In this document: positions 1 to 11,393 of the stretch, piece by piece
Position numbering within the stretch: the stretch's first letter is position 1
Layout of the letters: each line of letters starts with the position of its first letter
From: Puccinia triticina
Taxonomy: Eukaryota > Basidiomycota > Pucciniomycetes > Pucciniales > Pucciniaceae
Length of the DNA: 64,000 bases
Assembly (NCBI RefSeq): GCF_026914185.1
Contig: NC_070574.1
Location: 3,410,501-3,474,500 of the forward strand
Direction of reading: 5' to 3'
The notes under the pieces: model-generated
The model's database searches: none
Told to the model about the DNA's origin: nothing
What the model saw: the letters and a program-made list of their open reading frames with translations, nothing else
Position numbers and translations under genes: made by a program

Positions 1-589
1 CTGAATAGTTTGGGGAGGGAGGGGAGATACAAAGTGATGAGATATGCTTGAGTAAGTACACAGGAAACAGAAGGTGATGATCTTACATACCTGCGGTCTG
101 AGTGATTGACTGGAAGTCCCAACAATCAATCCAAGGTACCAGTGCTAGGTTCTGATTTGGGGAGGGGGTGATGATTCCGAGCAGTGTGATTTCAGCATTG
201 GGAGCATGAGATGTAAGGAAGCAATTGGTAAATATCATACAAGTGATCCTAGGTAAGACAGCGGGGAGGGCAGATTGTCTTTCACTGAAGATCTGGGTGG
301 GGGCACAAAAGACTGGAGAAGGGGTGAAGATAGCAGTGCAATTAGTATGATCGGACTTGGAGCAGAGCTTGGGGAGAGATGATTTCAGGCCAAAAACTTG
401 TGCATGAAGCTCAAAGTATTGATTGGACATACCTGTGAAACAAGGAAAGCAGGGAAGCAGGCAATTATAGCAGATAGGTATGATTGTTTCGTACAGAAGA
501 TCTGTGTGGAGGCCTGCAAGCAGGTGGAAAGGGTGAACATAGCAGTGCACTTAGTATGATTGGTCGGTCGTTTTGCATAGAAGTAAGGC

Positions 590-1380
590 CAACGAAATCA
601 CTTATTGAACATACCAGCGATCCTCACAAGTAGGGGAAGGTGGTATGCCCACTAAGTTGCAGCCAAAACATTCAGTCCAACGTACAAGCTATGTAACTGT
701 TTGGAAACGTTGGTGAAGATGGAAGCTGCGTTATTGAATAGAGCACAGTAGACGCCACGAAAATGATCAATCCGACTTACCTGTGATCCTGACAGGTAGA
801 TCAACGCAATTGAAGAGTAAAGACAGGTTGCGCTTCAGCCAAAATAATTGATCCAATGTACGAGCTAACTGTTTAGAAATGTCAGTGAAGATGCAAGCTG
901 CATTATTGAATTGAGCACAGTAGACGCAGCAAAAATGATCAATCCGACTTACGGGTGATCCTGACAGGTAGATCAAGGCGATTGAAGAGGAAAGACAGGT
1001 CGGGCTTCAGCCAAAACAATTGATCCAATGTACAAGCTAACTGTTTGGCAAGCAACATCGGTGAACATGGAAGATGCATTGTTGAATCGGGTACAGTAGA
1101 CACAGAACAAGCAATCAATCTGACTTACAGGTGATCCTGACAGGTAGATAAAGGGATTTGAAGATGGCGAGGGTGATTGAAGAGAAACAGCTTGGGCTGG
1201 AGTCCAAAAACAGAGTGTTGACTGTAGGTGTGCAGACAACCCAAACATCCAGGTTTTGGCCCAAGGAGAGAATGTGCCCGCTTGACTCAAGTTAGGTTTT
1301 GGGGTTGTGTTTGCTGCGGCAAGTTTCCAAACCACATCATTTCTTGCAATCACAAAAGCAAAAACACAAACAACAGACAC
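590..1380 (-). repeat. Tandem exon/intron-like units, about 172-176 bp
   Basis: On the minus strand a unit of about 172-176 bp is repeated at least three times, with a more diverged copy near 590-725. Two units hold a 55-nt intron-like segment (898-952 and 726-780) that begins GTAAGT and ends CAG. The segment between them (781-897) is 117 nt, exactly 39 codons. The third unit keeps GTAAGT (1123-1128), but its acceptor is changed to CAT and its exon-like part has gained 4 nt. Two open frames repeat the same peptide pattern (YLSGSPVS, then FNNA, then FTD). An upstream open frame starts at 1380 with a hydrophobic stretch. This could be a gene with duplicated symmetric exons or a decaying repeat. 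No family is recognised. Confidence 0.4.
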
Positions 1381-1447
1381 AATAATCTTCAGTACTCATG
1401 AGCTGGTGTTCTCTCTGCGTGTTGGACACGCGATTGGTGCCCGTACT

Positions 1448-1502
1448 CCTCTGAACCAGACAGAGAAAATGTTTGCTCTTCGCTCTCTGTCTGGTTCAGA
1501 GG
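1448..1502. repeat. Perfect 18-bp hairpin
   Basis: CCTCTGAACCAGACAGAG (1448-1465) is followed after a 19-nt loop by its exact reverse complement (1485-1502). It lies outside any recognised gene. It could be a small inverted repeat or the remains of a TIR element; no target duplication was found. Confidence 0.6.
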
Positions 1503-2802
1503 CGTCCTATTGATTTTTGTTTTATAAGGCACCATTCAATTACCAAAGGGTCCCCTCTTCTAGACTAACAAAACCCATGTGCAGGCTTCTGTATTCCTGC
1601 TGCCAGCAGTAGGGCCTCCACCCACCCCACAGGAACAGCAGGCACTTCTGAATGCTCAGTGTGGTTGGGGATTATGGATGTTATAGGCAGAAATCACATG
1701 TTCAACTTGATCCAAGGCTCTAATGTTATTCTCCTGTTGTACTTCCATTCAAAATCACCCAGGAAAAAATTATGGATCAAAGCATCCTCTGCCAGTTGAG
1801 TAAAGAAACTGGCTCTTCATGCGCTCAACATTATCATATTGTCTTACTGTCTTAACATGAGTGTTCAGCCCATCCCAATTTTACATTGTTGTTGCCTGGT
1901 GTTATTATATATATCTACACAGGGGATTACAGTTGCCCACTACAATTGTGTAGTTGTGTGGTACCTTATCTTAATCCCACAGGTGGTTTACAGAGTTTCA
2001 ACACTAAATCCATCCCAATCATCAAATACCCAACCTACAAAAATGTCCAGTACCAATCCATGTACAATGAATGTTATTTTACATTCACATTTTTCCAAAA
2101 TTCACAAGGAATTGATTTCATGAAATCTTCAAGCACAAGTTTGCTGGCAGCTGTGATAGCTGCTGCCAGTGGAAATATCTCAACCAAAATTATCTATTTG
2201 TTTAAATGTTCAAAATTCCTTATGCAAACTTGAACAGATAAATTATTAATATAGATCTCCATGAAATTCAAACAAAAATTTTCAAATTAGGAAGGGTGGT
2301 ACTGATTGAATTTATGAAACTCCCTCAACAAAAATCCATAGGGGTTTGCAAGCTTGTAAATAAATTCACAGGGGTTTGGAGACTGGTAAATAACCATGTA
2401 TAATATGAAGATCTGCTACACCCTTAATGCACCAGGATTCCACCAAATGATCAGTCCTCAAACTTTTCAAAAGATTATCAAATGTGGATGCAAAAGTTCT
2501 GTAATTTTTTCAATTTTCCATAATATTTTGAACATTCTCCCTGAGATGGGCATACCCATCATGCGTATCCAGGGAGATCATTTCAGCATGATTGTCTCAA
2601 ATGTGCAAGAATTTACTGTTTCATTATGCCTTTAAATTCAAAGACTTATGCATTAGCCAATTTTTTTGGCAGCAATGTCAAAATCAAAAAATAATGTTCA
2701 AGAATACCTATTTTCCATACAATTTCCTGTAATATGATTTGAATCATAATCCAATTTTCAGCCTGTTAAAAAAATGGGCCTCACTTTCATCAGGTCAATA
2801 AA
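1503..2802. other. No recognised feature
   Basis: AT-rich sequence with only short open frames that show no recognisable domain or splice pattern. I see no tRNA, TIR pair or tandem repeat here. Confidence 0.5.
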
Positions 2803-2937
2803 TCACACATCCAGGGAGAGAAGACCCCAGTCATGAGCCTATGCAGCTTGGCCATTGATGTGCACTACAAGTCTATGCAGCTTAGCCATTAACAAACAGA
2901 CAGGTATGTGATTTGATGGTTTTGACTGGATGTGTGA
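2803..2937. mobile_element. Small MITE-like inverted repeat
   Basis: A perfect 12-bp inverted repeat, TCACACATCCAG and CTGGATGTGTGA, bounds 135 bp. Inside, a motif containing TATGCAGCTTRGCCATT is directly repeated. No clear target-site duplication was found, so the mobile-element call is weak. Confidence 0.3.
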
Positions 2938-3771
2938 CAGTAAAATGTCACATTGCTTCAACACATCTTGTATACCAAGATTACACAATGCTTAAGCAGA
3001 TCATTCAAGTTTTGCCCCAACATTAATCATCAACTCAGACCTAGGACCCCATCTTCAACAGTTTGTATGTTTCACTGCTTGCTGGCAGCTTTTGAAAAAG
3101 CTTTGTTCCTGACGCATTTGTATTTGATTGAGCTGATGCAGTTATTGAATCGTGGACATGAGAGGATTCGAGGGAGAGGGAGGCAAACACCAGCGCAAAC
3201 ACAAGAAACCCCGAACAGCTCAAGGGAGTGCTTTTCTTCAAGACGTTGAACTGGGATCCCAGCAGTTCATTCTTTCACAGGATCTTCAACCAACTAACTC
3301 CGTTCCTTCACAATGAGAACACACGCCAGTTGCACGTACTTGAAGATGACAAACGTGGATAGGATGAAGGTGATGGCCCACCAGAGCCCAACCCAGTGGA
3401 TATCTGTGTTCAACAATTGCAGGAATATCTTCAAAGCCAGGACTATATTCACCGAAATCTCTTAGAGGAAAAACATTGGGAAGAAGTATATGATGGGATG
3501 TTTTGTCATTTCTCCGAGTGTGCATCCAAAACGGCGTCTTGGGGTAACTCAAGCAATTGGGATCACGACTGGAAGCCACAATGCCAATTTGCTCACCCTT
3601 GATCCCGACCAGCTGTACTTGTGGATCTCCTCAGTTGAGCCCACTTTCTTGCAATCCACATATGACTCTGATTTTGATCCCTCACTTGATTCTACAAGTA
3701 CAAAAGCAGGTTACCATCAGCTTTTGCAATTGTTTTCCCAATCAAGTCCGGCTCATTCAAATGGGGTATAT

Positions 3772-3987
3772 CACTGCCAGCATAATTATCTGGACTGAGT
3801 TTATCCCAGTTAAACTGGGATGCACTCAACCAATTTAAATTTGGTTGATCTCAACTGATGAAATACAAATCCAAGGGGCCCCCCTTGGTTTTATATTTCA
3901 TTGGTTGAGATCAACCCATTTAAGATTGGTTGAGTGCATCCCAGTTAAACTGGGATGACTTCATCCTAGCCAAATATGCTGGCAGTG
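3772..3987. mobile_element. 216-bp palindromic element, CACTG ends, TAT duplication
   Basis: The element starts CACTGCCAGCAT and ends ATGCTGGCAGTG. The two halves are inverted copies almost throughout, with a centre near 3880. The flanks carry the 3-bp duplication TAT. Removing the element and one TAT rejoins the KDZ reading frame across the site, GY then IGGSP, so the boundaries are firm. CACTG ends with a 3-bp duplication resemble CACTA (EnSpm) elements. There is no coding capacity, so it would depend on a transposase from elsewhere. Confidence 0.85.
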
Positions 3988-6772
3988 TATAGGTGGATCA
4001 CCAAGGTTCCCCAGGACTGCTTTTTCAATTCGTCTGCTTTGATTTCATCACATTCTATGGAAGAGAAGTTCCGTTGCGATGTCAACTTTTTCAAAATCAA
4101 TTGACGAGTTCCTTGATGCATATAATCCCTTGATATTGGTTCAAAATAATTCTAATGAAGCAGATGTGACCTACAGTGTATGTAATGCAATTTCTAAACA
4201 TTAAAATTAAAAATTATCATTGAATGGGACCAGGCCTTGTTTTTCACTAGACTCGGGAATGGAGGAGAACTTTATCATCTGCCGTTGACGCCTCCCGGGA
4301 GATGATGCGACAAGAGAAGTGCATAGCTGAACTGATGCTTGATATGGGACCTATGGATAAGCTAGCGGATGTTTGTCCAAAATGCTTTGGTCCAAAGATT
4401 TCGGGAAAACACAATCATGAGCCAGATTATATACTCTGCATGGATGGGAATTTTCAACATCAAAGAAACCTCAAAGCAAGTATTGAAATACCAAATTGCA
4501 TCAAAACACCCAGCATATTTGTGGCTCCTGCAGAGGTTGAAAATATGGAAAGATTGATAAACAAAGAAACAAATGACAACTCTGGAAATCAACTCCCAGT
4601 GAGCTTCTCCTCCGCTTCATCAGTTAATATTTTTCCTGACTCAAGTGAAACAAAACTCAACCAGGACCAATGCACTGAGCAGCATACAGCCGCTGATGAT
4701 GTGCGCACCGGAAAGACTTGGAAGGAGTGTGATGAGACAGGACTGTTTGGGATGGCATGCTGGCATGATCAAATAGTCAACCTTATTAATATTGTACAGA
4801 GAGGTGAGAGGTGAGATCATTTGAGTTTTATTTTACTGCTCCATTTGAAATTAAGTGACTCCAAGTGTGATTTTCTTCAAAAGGTATTATTTTCCGTTGA
4901 CAATGATCAATAAAATGATTGAAAATACCAAAGAGGATGAGGGATATACAAAGAAGCTATCATTTTTGTATGACATTGGCTGTAACATTGAAAAAGGTGT
5001 GATTTGGGTAAGTATATTTCTTTTTCCTACACTTCATAAATTTTCCACCTCTGTTAAGTTAATCTGATTATTTGAACTCCAGAGAAATCAATTTCCGGAG
5101 CACCTCGAGCGCAATCTTCTCAGTTTTGGAACCAGTGTGTTCCATGCATATGTGCACCAGTGGACGTGTCAACTTCGCTACAACCCAAGGTTGAATAATG
5201 GCTGGGGGATTTCTGATGGGGAAGGGATGGAACAAATATGGGCATTCTTGTCCCCATTGATTCGCCAACTGAGATATTCCACCAAGAACCACAGGCTTGT
5301 TGCAGTTGATATACGGTGTCACCATCACAATGACATTGGACGAGTGTATGCGCGTCAGTTAATTTTGCAAAGATTTATCAATTTTTTGCAGCCAATTCAT
5401 CTTGTTGACCCATAAAATTTCAACACGGACAGTTCACCTGCTATTTGAACGAGGCATGCATGTTGAGGAATTGAAGAAAGAAGCGTCACATGTACTGGAT
5501 AGTCTACTGGTGGAGTTTGGCTATACAAGCAAATTTTTTAAAGCGCAGTGGACACTTCAAAGAGAAATTCAGCTTTTGGTTATGGAGAATCAGAGTGAGA
5601 AAGAAATTTTGAGGAAAGTTGAAGAGCTAGTGGAATTGGAGGATAAGCTCCGTGATACAAAGTAGGTTTTATATTGCATGACCCCTTTTTTGTTTGATAA
5701 CTGATATGAATTGTTGAACAAGTACTGAGTTAATCAAGCTTCAAGGAACCAGAAGGAGAAATAGGACAGCTGCTCAAAGGGACCAGCTTGCGCGACTTCC
5801 CAAGACTATCAGCAACTTGGAAGGTGAAATTGAAAGTTTAGTTGTTGAACTTGGATGGGAAAATTTTCGTGACTTGCCTGGAGCAACAGGTGAGTTGTTT
5901 CAAGATCACCTGGGAAACATGTGCTAAAACAAATCATTTCTGTTAAAATTTCATAGATGCCAAATCAAAAGCATTACTCAAGTTGAAAGTCAGCAAAATT
6001 AAGTTATACAAAGCCAAGGTTGGTGTAATTGAGATGCAAAAAAAGTGGGACCAAGGTGGATCAGGTATGCTTTCTTTATTGTGTTAAACTACAGTGCTTC
6101 CTCCAAATTCAATGATAAAAATAATGGAATAGGAACCCGGATGCAAGAAAGATACAAGAAGCAGATGACTTCCAAAGTCAATATCTTAAAGAAAAAATGG
6201 CTTGCATACAACAATTGTGCTGAAGCTTATAACTCAGATTTCGCACCCCGTACCCCCTTAGCCACTCCAACGTTAGATGAGGTGAAGTCTTATGGTATAG
6301 AACATCATTTCTGGAATATGGGCGCGCTTAGCCACCCAGATGAACCATGGGCAATCAATTCGGATGTACAAAAAGGCATCCAGGCATACCTTACCCTAAC
6401 CCACTGCCAAGATGAATTGCGTCAAATAGCTCGCGAAGCAAGACAGGCTGTACAATGGGCAATACAAAAATCAGAAATACTGGATCATATTGACAACTTG
6501 TTGAGAGCAGGTAGGGAAAAATTATCCAACAGGCTGGTTGGTCAGAAATTACAAATTTATTGAATATCATCTTCCTTGGTTTTATTCCAGATAATCACCC
6601 AATGGATGTTCCAACCAAGTTTCAACAAAAGCTAAATCAAATCTGTGATGAAAACCACTTTCCACAGTTGGTATTGCACTCTATCTTTGGTTGCTTGGCG
6701 CAAAACTTCTGTTGCTTATGGATGATGTGGAATGTGAAGTGCAAGAAACTTTTGCGCTGGAGCGAGAAATAT

Positions 6773-8202
6773 CACTTCAAGGATAATTAAATTCCCCAAA
6801 AAAATTACTTAAAGTTTGAAGTTGGGAAAATCATTGAAAAAAAATCACTTCCTACAGAAAAAAAATGCTAACTGAGCGTGCTCAGCCAAAAAAATAAAAA
6901 TGTGTCAGAATGAGTAAAAAACAATGGGGCACATTTCTGGGGTGATTTGTTAGACGGGCCTGCATCAGGCCTGCATGGGCCCATACCAGGCCCGTTGGGC
7001 CCATTGAAAAAGCAGTATTTGTTTGGAATTCCCATGCTCTGCTAAAATATGAAATGGGTCAAACCAAATAAATAATGAGGGGGCACATTTTTTGGGAGAT
7101 TTTTTCACGGGCCTGAATGAGGCCCACCCGGCCCCCACAAAGCCCACTGGCAACGCTGAAACAAATACAATACATGGAGTGTATCTGGTAAACGTTTTTC
7201 ATTGAAGATGGTGACCTACTTGTCCTATTTTTTGTTTTCAGCCATCATATACATAATAATGGCTAAAAACAAAAAATAGGACATGTAGGTCTGCATCTTC
7301 AATGAAAAACGTTTGCCAGATACACTCCATGTATTGTATTTGTTTCAGCGTTGCCACTGGGCCCATTGAAAGAGTAGCCTTAGTCAAGAATGCCTTATAT
7401 GCTCAGCTAAGAAACAAAAATGTGTCAACCTGAGTAAAAAATATGGGATCACACTTTTGGGGAGCGCTTATTGACAGACCTGCATCAGGCCCATACGGGC
7501 CCACCCAAAGCTTGTTGGGCCAACCCAAAAGTATTCTTGGTTAAGAATGCCCATATGATGTTTCAGAACAGCACCAATTGGCCACTGATCAACAGAAGAT
7601 ATTAAAGGGCTTCTGACATCTGTATGACATTTGTGCACTCACAGAATGTAGGTCCAGGCCCATCCCTTCCCCTAGGAAACCTGTTGGCCCGTACGTGCCT
7701 GATACAGGCCCGTCCAAAAAGCCTCCCCAAAAATTTCCCCCCCCCCGTTTTTTACTCAGTCTGACACTTTTTTTTTTCTTAGCTGAGCATATGCTTTCTC
7801 AACCAAGGCTACTCTTTCAATGGGCCCAGTGGGCTTTGTGGGGGCCATGTGGGCCTCATTCAGGCCCGTGAAAAAATCTCCCAAAAAATGTGCCCCCTCA
7901 TTATTTATTTGGTTTGATCCATTTCATATTTTAGCAGAGCATGGGAATTCCAAACAAATGCTGCTTTTTCAATGGGCCCAACGGGCCTGGTATGGGCCCA
8001 TGCGGGCCTGATGCAGGCCCGTCTAACAAATCACCCCAGAAATGTGCCCCATTGTTTTTTACTCATTCTGACACATCTTTATTTTTTTGGCTGAGCACGC
8101 TCAGTTAGCATTTTTTTTCAGTAGGAAGTGATTTTTTTCAATGATTTTCCCAACTTCAAACTTTAAGTAATTTTTTTGGGGAATTTAATTATCCTTGAAG
8201 TG
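6773..8202. mobile_element. 1,430-bp fold-back element, CACTT ends, TAT duplication
   Basis: Both ends are the same inverted sequence, starting CACTTCAAGGATAATTAAAT. Arms of several hundred bases continue inward, rich in GGGCC-type motifs. TAT flanks both ends (6770-6772 and 8203-8205). Apart from a nested 203-bp element the two arms run to a centre near 7580, so the ancestral element was close to one long palindrome. It sits near the 3' end of the KDZ pseudogene, between an ALEREIS-type segment and the acidic C-terminus. No protein is encoded. Short open frames in the two arms are mirror copies of each other. Confidence 0.85.
7151..7353. mobile_element. 203-bp MITE nested in the fold-back element
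   Basis: The ends are CAACGCTGAAACAAATACAA and its inverse. The flanks carry CCACTGG on both sides, a 7-bp duplication. The other arm of the host element shows the uninterrupted target (AGCCCACTGGGCCC), which confirms the insertion. The two halves are long inverted copies with a short central spacer. The same end sequence and duplication length recur at 59389-59622. Confidence 0.8.
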
Positions 8203-8507
8203 TATCTTGACCATGGACTCAATTCAACACCAGAAACCAAAATAATCAAAAGGTGGAATTTGCTGATCAATAACTCACAGCAGCTTCGGGAGAAGCTTGT
8301 AACCGGTTGATCTGTTATTGTGGAAATTGGGAGCATAGCTGACCACGAGGAGGAAGAGATTCTGGACCAAGAGGCACTCAATTATGCCAGAGGGGACCCA
8401 GAATCTGAATAAAGTAAACATACAATTATAAAGCCTCCCCATAGTCAGATACAATAGCATTTTAACAGTTCACTTCCAGTCAAATTGGCTTAACTAGGAT
8501 CATTCAT

Positions 8508-8797
8508 TGTTGAGCTTGGCTCATCTTGTTGTCTGCTTCAATCTTCTTTCCTCTCTGTTCATCACCTATCACACACTTGTTACCGGTTTCACAGTTCATC
8601 ACTCGACTACATAACCTGAGGCAGCAGACAGTGGAAAGGCTTTCTTCATCCTTTCCAACACACTCACCATCTTGTGTCTGCTGCTTCAGGTCAGTTCTCT
8701 CTTTCTCTTCCTTTTTCCTTTTTCATATGAAATACATTATCCTTTCCAACACACTCACCATCTCGTGTCTGCTGCTTCAGTCTTATATATTTCATCA
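8508..8797 (+). repeat. 5' LTR of Copia element
   Basis: The LTR begins TGTTGAGC and ends TTTCATCA. An internal segment (CCTTTCCAACACACTCACCAT followed by a YGTGTCTGCTGCTTCAG-type tail) is present twice. It shares length and nearly all bases with 14467-14756. Confidence 0.92.
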
Positions 8798-8904
8798 GGT
8801 TATGAGTCCCAGTTGCTCTTCCTAGTAAAGCGCAACATCCAGCACGTAAAACACTTGGACAAAAGTGTGTTCACCTCAACCAAAGGATCACCCAAACACT
8901 CGCA

Positions 8905-10456
8905 ATGGCAGACGCCGCCGTTCAAGACAGCCTGGACAGCTCATCGTCCCTGAAGGTCGCCGGAATCCCGCAACTCAGCGCTCCGGATCCTTCCTCCAAC
9001 TACCTCAACTGGAGTTTCGTGGTAACCGTTCACCTCGGCTCCCTCGGACTCTCCTACCTTCTCAAACCGGTCAAACCCGAGGAACGACCAGCCAGGTGGG
9101 CAAGAGACAACGCCGATGTCTGTTCATTCATTGCTCGAACTGTCCATCAAGACAATCTTCGACTCATTAGAGCCTTTCCCAAGGATGCGAAGGCTATGTG
9201 GGATGCTCTGCAGGAAACTCACCTTGACTCAACAGCTGGTGGTCGCATCTACTGGCTCCGCAGGCTAGTCACCACTCGTATGACCGGTGATGATGTCGAA
9301 ACCCACATCAAGGAAATGGCTCTCAGCGCCGAGAAACTAAACTCCTTAATCACTGCCGACAAACCCCTCACTACCGATGACATTCACACCGCCTCGCTTC
9401 TTGGTTCCCTCCCGGTAGATTGGCTCCACTGTGTTTCGTCCATGCTGAACGAGGACTCAGTCACTTCAGCTCGCATCGTGGCAGCACTCAAAGCTGAAGC
9501 TCTCCGTCGCAAATCTTGTATCGAGGAGGATCTGTCTATCTCTGCTGCAAGGGCATCCCCTTCCACCGGAGGAAGATCTTGTCTACCCTTCAACGACTCA
9601 CTCTTCTGCTCATTCTGCCGTATCAAAGGCCACGAACTATCGGTCTGTAAGAGCGCGGCCAAAGTCTTGGGTGATCATCAACGCGGCCGCAGGTCGAACA
9701 CCAAACCAGGCCGTTGCTCTGACTCCGATAAAGGCTCCTCCGTCAACAATCAAGACAAACGCTCCACCTCTGGACGCAACCACCCAACACCCAAGCCGGC
9801 TGCCAAGGCTGGTCTCACCTCCGTCGTTGAACTCGGCAGCGACTCATCCTACGAGTCGGACCGCTCCGACTCTGAATACGCCAGTGCTGCGTCCGGACTT
9901 GTCGTTCCAACCACGGCTCTTCAGGTGTCGGTCAATGCCAACATCGACTCCGGCTGCTCCATGAGTATGACCCCGTATGCTGAGGAAGTCTCTCACATCA
10001 AAGCTACCTCCACTCCAGTCCGCCTTGCCGACAACTCGGCCGTCTCAGCAACCCACAAGGGGTATTTGACCCTCCCTCTGGACATCACCAAGTCCGTCAA
10101 AACCCTCGTGGTTCCCGATTTGCACGAACCGCTCCTCTCCGTCGCAGGCATGGTCGATGCTTCTCTCCGAGTCGTGTTCACCCCGGACTCCTGCGAAATC
10201 TACGACGTAAAAGACTTCAAAGTCTCGGGCTCCATTGTTGGGCAGGGATACAGAAAAGGGAACCTTTTCTACCTTCCCTCGGCGGAGGTGACGTCCAATT
10301 CTGCCTCCCTGGTTCCCGGACAACTGGCTGATAATTCTCTTTTCGGGTATCACCAACGCCTATCTCACATAGGTCTGAAATCCCTGCGTCGATTTCTCAA
10401 ACTACACCACATCAAGCCGACGTCAATGAATGAGTTCAATGTTCACAAATGTCCGG
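8905..10456 (+). pseudogene. Copia gag and protease, interrupted
   Basis: The frame opens at ATG 8905, about 100 bases after the 5' LTR. The first 200 residues are a Copia gag (UBN2-like) domain. A zinc knuckle, CSFCRIKGHELSVC (CX2CX4HX4C), lies near residue 237. The aspartic protease motif DSGCSMSMT is near residue 351. The GAG-pre-integrase region begins HQRLSHIG and reaches the second cysteine pair, KCPV, where the 937-bp insertion breaks it. Gag packages the RNA and the protease releases the mature proteins. The downstream half continues at 11394. Confidence 0.88.
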
Positions 10457-11393
10457 TGTAAGACTCAAAAGTGGTAATGAAACCCTTTTGCTGAATGGTG
10501 AAGGGTATGATGGAGTTGCAAGCTCTGCCCTTCTGTTATCAGTCAACAAGACCCACCAAGCTCAGCTTGGCAAGTTTTATTAAGTGATAGGTCTGGTCTG
10601 TTCCAGATGAAATCTGTTTGACTGGCAACGTGTAAGTGTTTCAATTACTTTGTTATAAGGGTTGAAATGTTGTTATAAGGGTTGATTTATTGTTATAAGG
10701 GTTTTAGGATTTGAGTGTGGATGAGTGTTGGGTGACTTGTGAGTTCTGGGTGAGGAACTGGGGAGCAGGCCACTGGGGGTGGAGAGAGCTCCTTTTATAG
10801 ACAAAAGGGGAGCCCCAAAGGGGCTTGTGGGTTAGGGTTTCAGCTAATCTAGACAACAGGGTGAGGGATTTTAGCTGGTGGGAGTAGATACAAATGATGT
10901 CATAGCCCCTCAGGGGCGCATGAATGGTGTCAGAATATACAACAGAACATTCTAACGCATGCATGAGGTGACAGTAGACTGCATGAGCTGTCATACAGGG
11001 GGAATTAGTGTATACACAAAGTCTGAGGCTGCAGAAACAGTGTAAATGATGTCATACTATGTATATAAAGGAGTGTATGTAGTTAATATGTAATGAGTGT
11101 AGCCTGACAGGGAGATGTATGTTTGTATCCTGTGATATGTATAAGTGTACTACTGTGAAACTTGGGTTGAGGCAGGTGACAGCTGGGTTACTGGGGCTGG
11201 CCGTGTGATAGGTGTCCATGAGATGTAACTTCCACGCTAGAGGGGGTCCAGGGGTGCTTCCAGTGGTGACTAGGGGTGAAATTGGCCGTAGAATCCATTT
11301 CTGGGGTCCATTTGATGGTATCTTGAGGCCTAGTATGAGTAATTATGTGGCATAGAAAAAACTTTTTATTTTTCCACTTTTCCGTCTACCACA
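10457..11393. mobile_element. 937-bp LTR-like insertion in Copia
   Basis: The segment begins TGTAAGAC and ends CTACCACA, with CCGG on both sides. Removing it joins KCP to VC and IQSK of the integrase zinc-binding region in frame, so the limits are secure to within a base or two. TG...CA ends with a 4-bp duplication fit a solo LTR. It contains three TTGTTATAAGGGTT repeats (10650-10705) and a TATA-like sequence near 10795. Its last bases (ACCACA) and target (CCGGT) match the end of the LTR-like stretch at 17574. Confidence 0.7.

Larger units (their letters stand above)
3138..8412 (+). pseudogene. KDZ-type transposase pseudogene with two nested insertions
   Basis: Fragments follow the order of a KDZ transposase. 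There is a basic N-terminus (RGRGRQTPAQTQE, about 3170), a cysteine-cluster region (GMFCHFSEC, then FCNCFPNQVRL), CPKCFGP (4375), CMDGNFQHQR (4437), LYDIGCN, and the YNPRLNNGWG...SDGEG block (5180-5225). An acidic C-terminus ends at 8410-8412. D of MDGNF, D of YDIGC and E of DGEG are the likely acidic active-site residues. Supported introns are 4178-4250, 4811-4883, 5008-5082, 5346-5391, 5890-5956, 6065-6132 and 6511-6590; one near 5660-5740 is unresolved. An in-frame TGA lies at 4040-4042 and the reading frame shifts near 6690. The gene is split by elements at 3772-3987 and 6773-8202. The family cuts and pastes DNA; this copy cannot make a full protein. Confidence 0.85.

Noticed and set aside
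83..550. 155-codon minus-strand open frame
   Set aside because: It overlaps diverged units of the tandem repeat and shows no domain or splice logic of its own.
6965..8011. Two near-identical 62-63 residue frames on opposite strands
   Set aside because: They are mirror copies in the two arms of the fold-back element and contain no domain.
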